Assembly: GCA_907163375.1 (NCBI GenBank)
Contig: CAJQUW010005325.1
Span: 1 to 64,000, forward strand
Reading direction: 5' to 3'
Source of the DNA: Prostheceraeus crozeri
Lineage: Eukaryota; Platyhelminthes; Polycladida; Euryleptidae
Length of the DNA stretch: 64,000 nucleotides
Shown here: positions 23,501 through 31,665 of the stretch, piece after piece
Layout: each line of letters starts with the position of its first letter
Numbering within the stretch: position 1 is the stretch's first letter
Notes under the pieces: generated by a model
Seen by the model: only the letters and a program-made list of their open reading frames with translations
Database searches by the model: none
Told to the model about the DNA's origin: nothing
Translations under genes and position numbers: made by a program

Positions 23501-25280
23501 AAAGAGATTTTTTACGTCGAAGGATTAGTGGAAGGAGGCCCTTAATTGAATAAGCACGGAGACAAGATAGCTAGATTTACAAATGCATCCCAGCAAAAAA
23601 TTCACCCTCTTGCTTCTCTGTTCTTATTTCATAGCATTCCGTCGACAAATTTAGTGATCAGCTCTAACAACTAGCCCTACGGGTCAAAGTCATTGATTGT
23701 TGCGCACAGTTAGCTACTTAAAGTGTGCACTTGAAATTATCCGTTTAACATGGTCGCTTTAAAGACAAATAATGAATGCTTTGACACAAAGACAGAGTCC
23801 CTGTGGTCTACATGCATTGTCTCTCCTTCACCATGTCCTGCATCAATGTCTTCCCTTTACACCTGCTGACAACTTATCTCATTATACATTCACTCTCAAG
23901 TCTCAGCGGAAGTTCACGTCGATTGTCCATGGTCACTTAATTGCTTCAGTCACATCAAACCAGATCCAGGTCCACTTTACGAGCGGTGCACTTCAATCAG
24001 CATCAACATAAGTGATCATCGCAGTAACTTAAATATCTGTACACACTCACTGACAATTTCAAGGGACTTTCATTATTTTCATTCCTGTCCCTTCCTCACT
24101 TGCAAGAAAAAATAAATTAAGTAGCCTATCACAACATCAATATCCTACAGACCTAATAGACATTCCCAATCCAAGATTATCATATAATTAGAAGTTTAAT
24201 TGAATATTGGCAACTAATTGATTGGTGTCATCAAATAATTGCAACCGATTGATTGGTGTCATCTAATAATTGCAATCAATTGATTGGTGTTATCGAATAA
24301 TCACAATTTGCTGATTGATTGACTTGAAGCGGGGGAAGGCATTTCATTAACTGCTTTACTTCATTAGTAAAGAAAATTGCTACAGATTTAATGTCTGAGA
24401 ACCCGTACATAGCCCACGGGATTGTCCGAATCGCGATCGGGATTGTCTCACATACGTACGACGTATATATGTAAACTGCGCTATGACGAGACTCAGCAAA
24501 TACAACACTTCGGGATCACAATTATTCTATAGTTCGGGAATGATTTCTATAGTTCGTGCCATGTCTGCTTCATTTACCTATGCTTGAAGTAATTTCTTAT
24601 CAATTCATTTTGTTACAAGGAAAAGAGTCGACATCATGTTTACAGATATATTCCATAAGATTCATCCATAAGTGCACTCAATCGTGTGTCCTTTGTTGAT
24701 TCGCCTAAGTGTTCCAGGGTCAACAAACATAATCGAGGAGTCAAGTGATAAGGCTAATGTCTCAGCAATCCCACGCTGTCAAAAGTAAATCCCACACACA
24801 GCTTACAACAACTATTGTCTTGCAACAACATATTTAGGAAGTTGTAACGTCAATTTGCGGTGAAAGGGATGGGAGAACACAGCCGTTAACGCCCCAATGC
24901 GGGTCACTTGAACGAGATCACAGCGACGTGAAAGCTAAATGCGGAAGCGGACGCTTTCTTGTGCTATCTCCGATTTCTGCCTCCATCCTGTTCTCACTTT
25001 TAATGTGAATAGATGAGAAGAGCACAGCGTTTCACTTACCGACCACCCTCTCGTAGGCACGCAAGCACTCACTTTGGCAGCGATGAGAGAGTTTCCCACA
25101 CTGCCAAGCCTGCATGCATTCTGCGGTACACAATGTCCGCATGTCGCCGATCTGTCTACACATGTGACGTTTACTTCACATACACGATCAGCGACTCCAC
25201 GGTATTCATGCAGGTCAAAGTACTGAAATAGTACTGAAAATCAACTCATGATGTCACTCGCAATCTGAAAAATGCTGCAT
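23501..25280. other. Inter-tRNA region with duplicated flank, no protein gene
   Basis: From about 25090 the sequence repeats the upstream flank of the first tRNA gene, so roughly 270 bp including the tRNA was duplicated. Open frames (79 codons at 23772-24011, 72 codons at 25013-25231) overlap or neighbour this flank and have no recognisable product. A 31 bp tandem repeat lies at 24210-24310. Confidence 0.5.
24210..24310. repeat. 31 bp tandem repeat, three copies plus a partial
   Basis: Units start at 24210, 24241 and 24272 with the core ATTGATTGGTGTCATC followed by AATAATT. A decayed partial unit follows at 24303. Confidence 0.85.
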
Positions 25281-25354
25281 GGTCCCATAGCTCAGTTGGT
25301 TAGAGCGTCGTGCTAATAACGCGAATGTCGAGGGTTCGAGCCCCTCTGGGACCA
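25281..25354 (+). tRNA. tRNA-Ile (anticodon AAT), second copy
   Basis: The 74 bases are identical to the copy at 23418-23491, with the same arms, loops and AAT anticodon. An eight-base T run follows at 25356-25363. The flanks are a diverged duplicate of those at the first copy, while the gene body is unchanged; selection or gene conversion would explain this. Confidence 0.97.
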
Positions 25355-25355
25355 G

Positions 25356-25363
25356 TTTTTTTT
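25356..25363 (+). terminator. RNA polymerase III T-run terminator
   Basis: Eight T residues two bases after the second tRNA-Ile gene. Confidence 0.85.
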
Positions 25364-26164
25364 AATGAGCAATGCTTTAACTTTCTCAAAGTGCGCATGG
25401 GACCATGGAATTCAGTATCAACTCGTGCCCTCAACTGAGATGAAATTCAAACAATATTGTGTCCTATATTGTTATTGATGCTACCGTTTTCGACCAATTA
25501 ATATACTGTATTAAGGGGATATCACAATGAATTTTAATTATTTCAGAGCTATCATAGAAAAATTTCAATATTTTGATGATAAATGAACAAAGATTTATAA
25601 ATGCAATAAAAGTATCATAATCGCGAAGTCATCGATCTGTGCTTGAACCCTGTGATAAAACTAGCTCTCAAACTCAACCATGCGAGCGCTGGTGCGGCAA
25701 AACACATTTCGAAATGAAAATTGATATTGAAAAAATTGCGGGTACAAAGTCGAAAATTATTCGAAAAGGACCAGTGGCGTAGGGTGCCATTTTGAAACAG
25801 GTATTCAAGGAAAAACCTGATTATAGGGCAACCACATGCATTGTAAGCTACTTCAATCTATTCATATGCAAATGTTTACATACAAGACAAATAACTATGT
25901 AGGCCTACTATACCTACAAGTGCAAAACTTCGTCTTAAATCAAAATATGCTCCGCAGTATTATGCATGCATAGTTTCAGTGTTGTCAAGGTTGAAATTCG
26001 AGTCTCCACCTAATTCCCACAGAATCCACATACCCCACATAAATAGACATAATTTATATGCTATTTCTCTTCATATGGGACTAGAATAACTGATGTCCGA
26101 TATTTACATTTCAGTTGAACTTAAAACAATAGAACTTAAACGTTTTTGCCCGCAAATTTACAAG
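25364..26164. other. Stretch without recognisable gene
   Basis: CAGTGGCGTAGGGTGCC at 25772 resembles a hAT left end but has no partner. A TAGGCCTA octamer lies at 25900. Otherwise nothing is identifiable. Confidence 0.45.
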
Positions 26165-26411
26165 CTCCAACCGAATGTATCCAAGCTAGAGCGTGAACAT
26201 AAAGAGTCTATGTTCATCGAGAAGTTCAAGCCTGCATTGAATGGTTTAGGTTTAACATCATGATGATGTTTTTGTTAAGGTGATATCTGATTATTTTGAA
26301 TTGATTTGCTGCTATGTATTCATTCATTTAATCGCATTGAGAAGCCAGCACAGCTGGTGAAACATGTTTGCGAATAAATTCCTTTCATATTGAAGCCTCG
26401 ACTTTCTCTTT

Positions 26412-26420
<9 letters not shown>
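26165..26420 (+). mobile_element. Penelope-like element B, 3' end (copy 1)
   Basis: The short forward frame KESMFIEKFKPALNGLGLTS matches the C-terminal end of a Penelope-like GIY-YIG endonuclease, where the E of the ES-(x)-IEKFKP-LN motif is the metal-binding glutamate. It is followed by a conserved ~160 bp 3' untranslated region containing CCAGCACAGCTGG, GAAACATGTTTGCG and AATAAA. The element runs directly into the (TA)n tract at 26421. Further copies lie at 27890-28190 (reverse) and 28860-29130 (forward). Everything upstream of the last ~30 codons is missing. Confidence 0.7.

Positions 26421-26485
<65 letters not shown>
26421..26485. repeat. (TA)n microsatellite
   Basis: About 32 TA dinucleotides separating the 3' ends of Penelope-like element B (left, forward) and element A (right, reverse). 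Confidence 0.95.
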
Positions 26486-26488
<3 letters not shown>

Positions 26489-27410
26489 AAATCAAAACGA
26501 ATTGATTTGTGATGCACTACATGTTTCAGCATGTGCACATGCCATCTTCAGGTGAACAAAAGACTGTTTGACATTTAATCACTTAAATACAAAATCGAGA
26601 CATATCGGATGATGATCACTTTTCATACAATTCAACATTTATGGCGTCACGTTGTCTGGTCTCTTGCGTCAAGTCAAACAATAAAAGCAGTGAAATACAA
26701 GATTTAAAACAATAAAACTATTTACAGCTATTTACAGATTCAGGCATAGAGATATGGAGCTTCCCCGTTCATTCATCAGGTGGTCAATATTTGATTTCTT
26801 CAACAGGATAGATTCTAGAATTCTTGGATAGTACGTGCTAGAGACAATTGGCTTGAAAACTTTTCTTTCTGAGGAGGATGAATGTGCATCAGAACTGATT
26901 TCAGTGGGCGTTGGATAGCCCTTCAGATGCTCATTCATTCTCGTCACCAGATGCCGAACTGAACTACCGATGTAGCACTTGTCACAGTGCTCACACATGT
27001 ATTTGTAGACAATGTTAGATTTGAGTTCGGACGGCACTTTGTCTTTATTCGAGAAGAACATGCTAGTTTTCATAGTTTTGAAAACAGGACGAATTTTGAC
27101 ATTCGGAGGAATAATTTTGTTGATCTCTTTGATATGATTCAATAAATTGTTCTCACCTTCAGCAATGAAAGGGAAGCTCCAATTGAGTATGCGACACTCT
27201 AATGGATCTGAATTTTGAGTGAGAGTCCGGTTCTCATGTCTCGCCTCAACATCTTTACGAACGCGAGTAATTTCATATTCAGTGAAGCCATTTTTTTGAA
27301 AAATATTGCTGATGATAGAAACGGATTTTTGATAATTTCTGACGCTGGAATTTATTTTCAAAGCACGGTCAAAAAGAGATCTCATGGCGGCGAAGCGGTA
27401 TCGCTTAGGT
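26486..27410 (-). mobile_element. Penelope-like element A, 3' part
   Basis: A reverse-strand retroelement segment whose coding part is annotated separately (26732-27385). Its 3' untranslated region (26486-26731) carries a degenerate hammerhead-like fold at about 26514-26555 and ends at the (TA)n tract. The reverse transcriptase domain upstream is not present as an open frame; the 5' junction is near 27410, where an inverted copy of its own 3' end begins. Confidence 0.75.
26732..27385 (-). pseudogene. GIY-YIG endonuclease domain of a Penelope-like retroelement
   Basis: The 217-codon frame ends in a GIY-YIG nuclease module: NIVYKYMCEHC at 124-134 supplies the GIY equivalent (IVYKY) and a CxxC zinc knuckle. 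CYIGSS at 137-142 is the YIG block. RMNEH at 149-153 carries the conserved arginine and histidine. LESILLKK from 190 holds the metal-binding glutamate (E191). The CxxC between the GIY and YIG blocks is typical of Penelope-like elements and nicks target DNA during their retrotransposition. Residues 1-120 look like the linker after the polymerase; the polymerase itself is missing, so the protein is a fragment even though this frame is open. The ATG at 27385 is only the first available in the frame. Confidence 0.8.
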
Positions 27411-27424
27411 GAATACGCCGAATT

Positions 27425-27800
27425 AAATTGTCTCTAGCACGTACTATCCAAGAATTCTAGAATCTATCCTGTTGAAGAAATCAAATATTGACCACCTGAT
27501 GAATGAACGGGGAAGCTCCATATCTCTATGCCTGAATCTGTAAATAGCTGTAAATAGTTTTATTGTTTTATTGTATTTTACTGCTTTTATTGTTTGACTT
27601 GACGCAAGAGACCAGACAACGTGACGCCATAAATGTTGAATTGTATGAAAAGTGATCATCATCCGATATGTCTTGATTTGTTTGTATTTAAGTGATTAAA
27701 TGTCAAACAGTCTTTTGTTCACCTGAAGATGGCATGTGCACATGCTGAAACATGTAGTTGCATCTGAACAAATCAATACGTTTTGATTTTATCAAATTTA
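27425..27800 (+). mobile_element. Penelope-like element A, inverted partial copy
   Basis: This is a near-identical inverted copy of about 26490-26850. It includes the last codons of the nuclease frame (LESILLKKSNIDHLMNERGSSI), the 3' untranslated region and the hammerhead-like segment at about 27720-27760. It is truncated upstream at the point where the IVSSTYYPRILES segment starts. Together with the reverse copy it forms a head-to-head pair about 575 bp apart. Confidence 0.8.
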
Positions 27801-27819
27801 TTGGCCGCGGCATTGTTCA

Positions 27820-27821
<2 letters not shown>

Positions 27822-27875
<54 letters not shown>
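27822..27875. repeat. (AT)n microsatellite
   Basis: About 27 AT dinucleotides between the inverted copy of element A and the reverse copy of element B, mirroring the tract at 26421. Confidence 0.95.
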
Positions 27876-27880
<5 letters not shown>

Positions 27881-27889
27881 ATAAAATTC

Positions 27890-28190
27890 AGAGAGAACTA
27901 AAGCAAATGTATACATTTAAAAGAAAGAGAAAGTCGAGCTTCAATGGAAGGAATTTATTCGCAAACAAACATGTTTCACTGTGGCTGGCTGGCTTCTGCG
28001 ATTAAATGGAATGAATCATAGCAGCATATCAATTCAAAATAATCAGATATCACCTTAACAAAAACATATCATGATGTTAAACCTAAACCATTCAATGCAG
28101 CTTGAACTTCTCGATGAAACATAGACTCTTTATGTTCATGCTCACATCGCTCTACATTCGGTACATTCGGTTGGAAATGTCGCAAATACA
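27890..28190 (-). mobile_element. Penelope-like element B, 3' end (copy 2, reverse)
   Basis: Reverse complement of 26165-26420, with the same C-terminal codons, the CATGTTT block and TTTATTCGC in the tail. With copy 1 it forms the outer arms of a nested inverted structure spanning 26165-28190. Confidence 0.75.
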
Positions 28191-28859
28191 AATTTACCAA
28201 AAATCATGGGAACGTTCGCTATATTTGTTCGCTATTTGCAACTAAAACAACGTTTGTCTATCCAAAACTTTTGATAAACAATGCCATATAGAACGAGCTA
28301 AACTATCAAAAACATTGAAAATGAAAAAGTTGAAAATAAATTAAATTCCAGTGTGATTTCTTTTATCCATACCTAAATCCATACATCCTTCCTTTTCAAC
28401 TTTGTAATTAAAAAACACCACTGGATGTATTTTATACTCAGTTTGAGTATGCTTAATGCTTTTAAAAACTGCAGACAACTTATAGGCAACGAGATCCTGT
28501 TATCCGTGCTCAAATGAGAACAACCCGTATGAGCACTGAATGGGATTACGATATGCAATGGAGAAGTTATGTAAATGCTGTGCTAACATCATTGACTGGA
28601 TGTCAGTGGAGTTCATCATTGATAATGACAAGAAGGGAATTTGTGGAATTTGATTAAAAACATTGCTTCAATTGCAAATCTAAAGTTGTATAAGTTGCAG
28701 TGTAAGGTTGGCAAGAACTATATATTGGTCAACTGGCGATACTTTGCGCATCGCATCACTGTCCATAGGCAACATTTAATAATTCTAATTACGTATGTTA
28801 CATGTGAGTAGGCATATTGCTATGTGTGCCAGGGGACCTTCCATGAAAATTTGTATTTG
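28191..28859. other. Stretch without recognisable gene
   Basis: AT-rich sequence between two element-B copies. No frame with recognisable similarity was seen. Confidence 0.45.
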
Positions 28860-29130
28860 GCGCCATCTACAAGCTCAACCGAATGTATCCAAGCTAGAGC
28901 GGGTGAACTTAAGAGTCTATGTTCATCGAGAAGTTCAAGCCTGGCATTGAATGGTTTAGGTTTAAACATCATGATGATGTTTTTGTTAAGGTGATATCTG
29001 ATTAGTTTGATTGAATTTGCTTACTATGTATCATTCATTTAATCGCATTGAGAAGGCCAGCACAGCTGGTGAAACATGTTTGCGAATAAATTCCTTTCCA
29101 TTTGAGCTTGGGACTTTCTCTTTTGCTTTA
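28860..29130 (+). mobile_element. Penelope-like element B, 3' end (copy 3)
   Basis: Collinear with 26165-26420 with several single-base indels, including one that breaks the EKFKP-LN frame. It ends in a (TA)n-(TATC)n tract at 29129. Confidence 0.75.
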
Positions 29131-29169
29131 TATATATATCTATATCTATATATATATATGTGTGTGGTG

Positions 29170-29200
<31 letters not shown>
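29129..29200. repeat. (TA)n/(TATC)n/(TG)n compound microsatellite
   Basis: TA and TATC repeats to about 29158, then TG repeats to 29200, sitting between element B copy 3 and element C. Confidence 0.95.
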
Positions 29201-29202
<2 letters not shown>

Positions 29203-29670
29203 GGTGAATTCAAAGCAAGGTATAACAACCACAAAAAGTCATTCAACAACGTCCGGTATAAGAACGAAACCTTATTGTCAACGTACATCTGGTCCCTCAA
29301 AAATCAAAGATCACCATACAGCATTAAATGGAGTATCGTACAACAGACCAAACCGTATTTTTGTGGCAGTCATTTCTGCAATCTGTGCTTAACAGAAAAA
29401 TTCTACATCATAACATCAAAGTCAGACATTCTTATAAATAAAAAAAGTGAAATGATAATATCTAAGTGTAGACACCGCAGAAAATATCTGTTGTCTAGTT
29501 TCAGACCCCCGACATCATATTTCGCTGTTTTCTAATCAAGTAACCATGATTTAGCTACCTAAGTATCTGTCCATTCATTTATTGACATCTGATGATCGAT
29601 GACCATTTTGTTATCGTGAAACTTGAAGTAATGGCAATAAATGTTTGATCTAACTTGCATTCTAATTATA
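29203..29670 (+). pseudogene. Penelope-like element C, GIY-YIG C-terminus and 3' end
   Basis: The frame to 29535 reads GEFKARYNNHKKSFNN, then NETLLSTYIWSLK, then a WSIVQQTKPYF and C-N-L-C-L-T-E-K stretch. This is the second half of a GIY-YIG nuclease (FxxRxxxHxxSF, the W of the IW-LK helix, and the CxLCxxEK block holding the metal-binding glutamate). The GIY and YIG strands are lost at the microsatellite junction. The 3' untranslated region runs to a second (TA)n tract at about 29667. It contains a hammerhead-like relic near 29588-29625 (CTGATGA then GTGAAAC), with a stem but no proper cleavage site. Confidence 0.7.
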
Positions 29671-29714
29671 TATATATATATATATTTTTAGACAAGTATA
29701 TATATATATATATA
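29667..29714. repeat. Two (TA)n tracts
   Basis: TA runs at about 29667-29685 and 29697-29714 split by TTTTTAGACAAG. They follow the element C 3' end. Confidence 0.9.
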
Positions 29715-29843
29715 ATGGACCCATTTGACCCAAAGTCTGCGAGTCAAATCTGACTGTCGAATCATAACATGCCTTAAGTTCCATTGAGATGGATATAGTG
29801 GAAATCAGTAATCCTATGCGAACAAAAATAGCAAATAGATTAG

Positions 29844-29891
29844 GAGAGCGTTAATTAGCCAGCAGTGCCTTCCTGGCTAATTCACGCTCTC
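29844..29891. repeat. 19 bp-stem hairpin at the 5' side of the ribozyme element
   Basis: GAGAGCGTTAATTAGCCAG pairs with CTGGCTAATTCACGCTCTC with one mismatch and a 10-base loop. The right half of this hairpin is also present in the decayed copy at about 51600-51625, so at least that half belongs to the element. Confidence 0.75.
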
Positions 29892-29892
29892 A

Positions 29893-29970
29893 ACAGATGG
29901 TCCGGTGACCTTGCGGCTAGAGGGTATGCTTGCACGTCCTCTAGCTCCAACGTCGCTGGTTCAAACCTAC
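29893..29970 (+). promoter_or_regulatory. tRNA-like polymerase III internal promoter
   Basis: The B box GGTTCAAACC at 29958-29967 matches the tRNA consensus. An A-box-like GACCTTGCGGCTAGAGG lies about 40 bases upstream. CTAGAGG and CCTCTAG between them can pair as a 7 bp stem. The remainder does not fold as a full cloverleaf, so this is a SINE-type head, not a tRNA gene. Confidence 0.6.
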
Positions 29971-30012
29971 CCACGACTGATGAGGCCCAACAGGCCGAAA
30001 CATGTCTCGTGG
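29971..30012 (+). ncRNA. Hammerhead ribozyme (type I, minimal stem III)
   Basis: Every core element is present and in register. Stem I CCACGA (29971-29976) pairs perfectly with TCGTGG (30007-30012). The core CTGATGA is 29977-29983. Stem II GGCC/GGCC has loop CAACA (29984-29996). GAAA is 29997-30000. A very short stem III (AC-AT-GT, 30000-30005) leads to the GTC cleavage triplet, with predicted self-cleavage after C30006. A tiny stem III is typical of hammerheads in SINE-like and Penelope-like elements, which often act as dimers. This is a sequence-level prediction; activity is not shown. Confidence 0.85.
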
Positions 30013-30050
30013 TGGTTACAGCTGTTGAGATTTGATAAATATATATACCG

Positions 30051-31584
30051 CTATATATTACGACATAAAATCATAATGATGAGTAATTTGATTATTGCTG
30101 CGTGTTACCTACCAATCATGTGAAGAATATTTATCCAGACGATCGTTCAGACAAACTTTATAAACAAAGCAAATGGTCAGTGTGGAATAAAGTTCAGTGC
30201 ACAAATTCATGAAATGAAACCAACTGCATAAATGGAACAATGAAATGGTAAACAAACAGTATGATGAACAAAACACAACAGCTTCATGAATGGAACTTTC
30301 AATTCTGAAAACCATTGAAGCTCCATGATGTTGACATTTCAAAATATTTGTTCTCATTACGTCTTTCTTTACTCGAATTGTTGATTTCCTTCCTCTTCGA
30401 GAACTTCCATTGAGTCTACTAAAAGTACCTCGACGTTAAAGTTTTTCTCGATTTATATTTAAGTAAAAGAATAATTTTTGATCATCGAGATAAACTTTCT
30501 TTACTAGCTACATGAGTTTTCGGGATTTTCGTCCGTTGCCAAACAAATATATAAGAAGAATATTTTACGACATGCGAAGCTGGCGGAAGCTTGTGGTGAG
30601 CAAATATTTTGAAAAAATAGCATCGTGGAAAGATTTACGACGCGACGATATATTGAACTGTTGTAATTGGCATGTTGCTATAATTATTTTGGTTGCAAAT
30701 GAAAGTAGATAGTAATGAGACAAAAGTTGGAAACGATGATTTAGAACTAAATGTAAATAAATGCAGTGGCATCTATGATTGATAGGCATGTCCCTCTATG
30801 GTAAAAGTCTGTAGTTATGAAGTTAATCTCATTGATAGTAGTTGACGCGAAAGTACAGGGGTTGCTAGTTATTTTTTCTCGAGATGTTACATTGCTTAAG
30901 ACCATTTTCTACGTCAATTTAATAAGCGATTAAAGGCCTCACTTTTTCAAGCGGACATTGGTGTTATATGATTCCATTCGGTTGCGACGTTGATATAGTA
31001 TGAGAAAGTACCTCTATAGTTGGTGGTTATGTCTATCAGTGTTTCACACTCAGATGCATTATTTGATTATCCGTCTACATACAGCCTATTATTTCAATTG
31101 GAGTTGTGGGCCAATTTCTGTCCTCACACATGAATTGCTTGCAATGTATGGAATGCAATATACCGTGATGTGAATTAATATGCTGACAATTCATATCCAG
31201 AAGTGGAGAGCATCAAATGTGGAAGTAATTATAGATATAATTAGAGTATTATAGAATTTTAGTATTATAGAAATTTCCATTCATTTTTTGGATAGCCTAC
31301 GCTTAGAGATACTAATAAATATCAGCATATCTCAAAATATTGTTAAGTTTTTGAATAAGACAAGACGAAATGCTCTTCTTATGAAGCTGATAAAAAGCAA
31401 CTGATCGTCTACACTTACAATCAATGAGCACCTGATTTTTCATGATCAAAATTTATTATGCATTGAAATGTTGTGGATGCTGACTGTTTATTGCACAACA
31501 TTTTTCATTCACTTCTGTTCAAGCATAACAAGCCGTTATGAATTGTTAATATTTAACTGCTGCTATCTAACTAAGTTGGCGTGC
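30051..31584. other. Stretch without recognisable gene
   Basis: Several 60-82 codon frames, none with a family signature. No RNA gene or element boundary was identified. Confidence 0.5.
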
Positions 31585-31658
31585 GGTCCCATAGCTCAGT
31601 TGGTTAGAGCGTCGTGCAAATAACGCGAATGTCGAGGGTTCGAGCCCCTCTGGGGCCA
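31585..31658 (+). tRNA. tRNA-Ile (AAT) copy with altered anticodon loop
   Basis: Same 74-base gene as at 23418 and 25281 with two changes. The anticodon loop is CAAATAA instead of CTAATAA, so the nearly universal U33 is an A. The 3' acceptor strand is TGGGGCC, turning one A-U pair into a G-U pair. A T4 terminator follows at 31662-31665. The flanks are not a copy of the other two. U33 is needed for the anticodon U-turn, so this may be a pseudogene. Confidence 0.8.
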
Positions 31659-31665
31659 CTCTTTT

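Larger units (their letters stand above)
29844..30050 (+). mobile_element. Short retroelement with tRNA-like head and hammerhead ribozyme
   Basis: Three modules in order: a 48 bp hairpin (29844-29891), a tRNA-like polymerase III promoter region (about 29893-29970) and a complete hammerhead motif (29971-30012). A tail TTGAGATTTGATAAATATATATA then runs into a short TA-rich end. The order tRNA-like promoter then hammerhead resembles the SM-alpha type SINE-like elements of schistosomes, and hammerheads are also known in Penelope-like element termini. It lies just downstream of the Penelope-like cluster. A decayed copy lies inverted at 51471-51640. Not long enough to encode a protein. Confidence 0.7.

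Noticed and set aside
25772-25790. hAT left end CAGTGGCGTAGGG
   Set aside because: No partner end, no flanking duplication and no coding part; too short to annotate.
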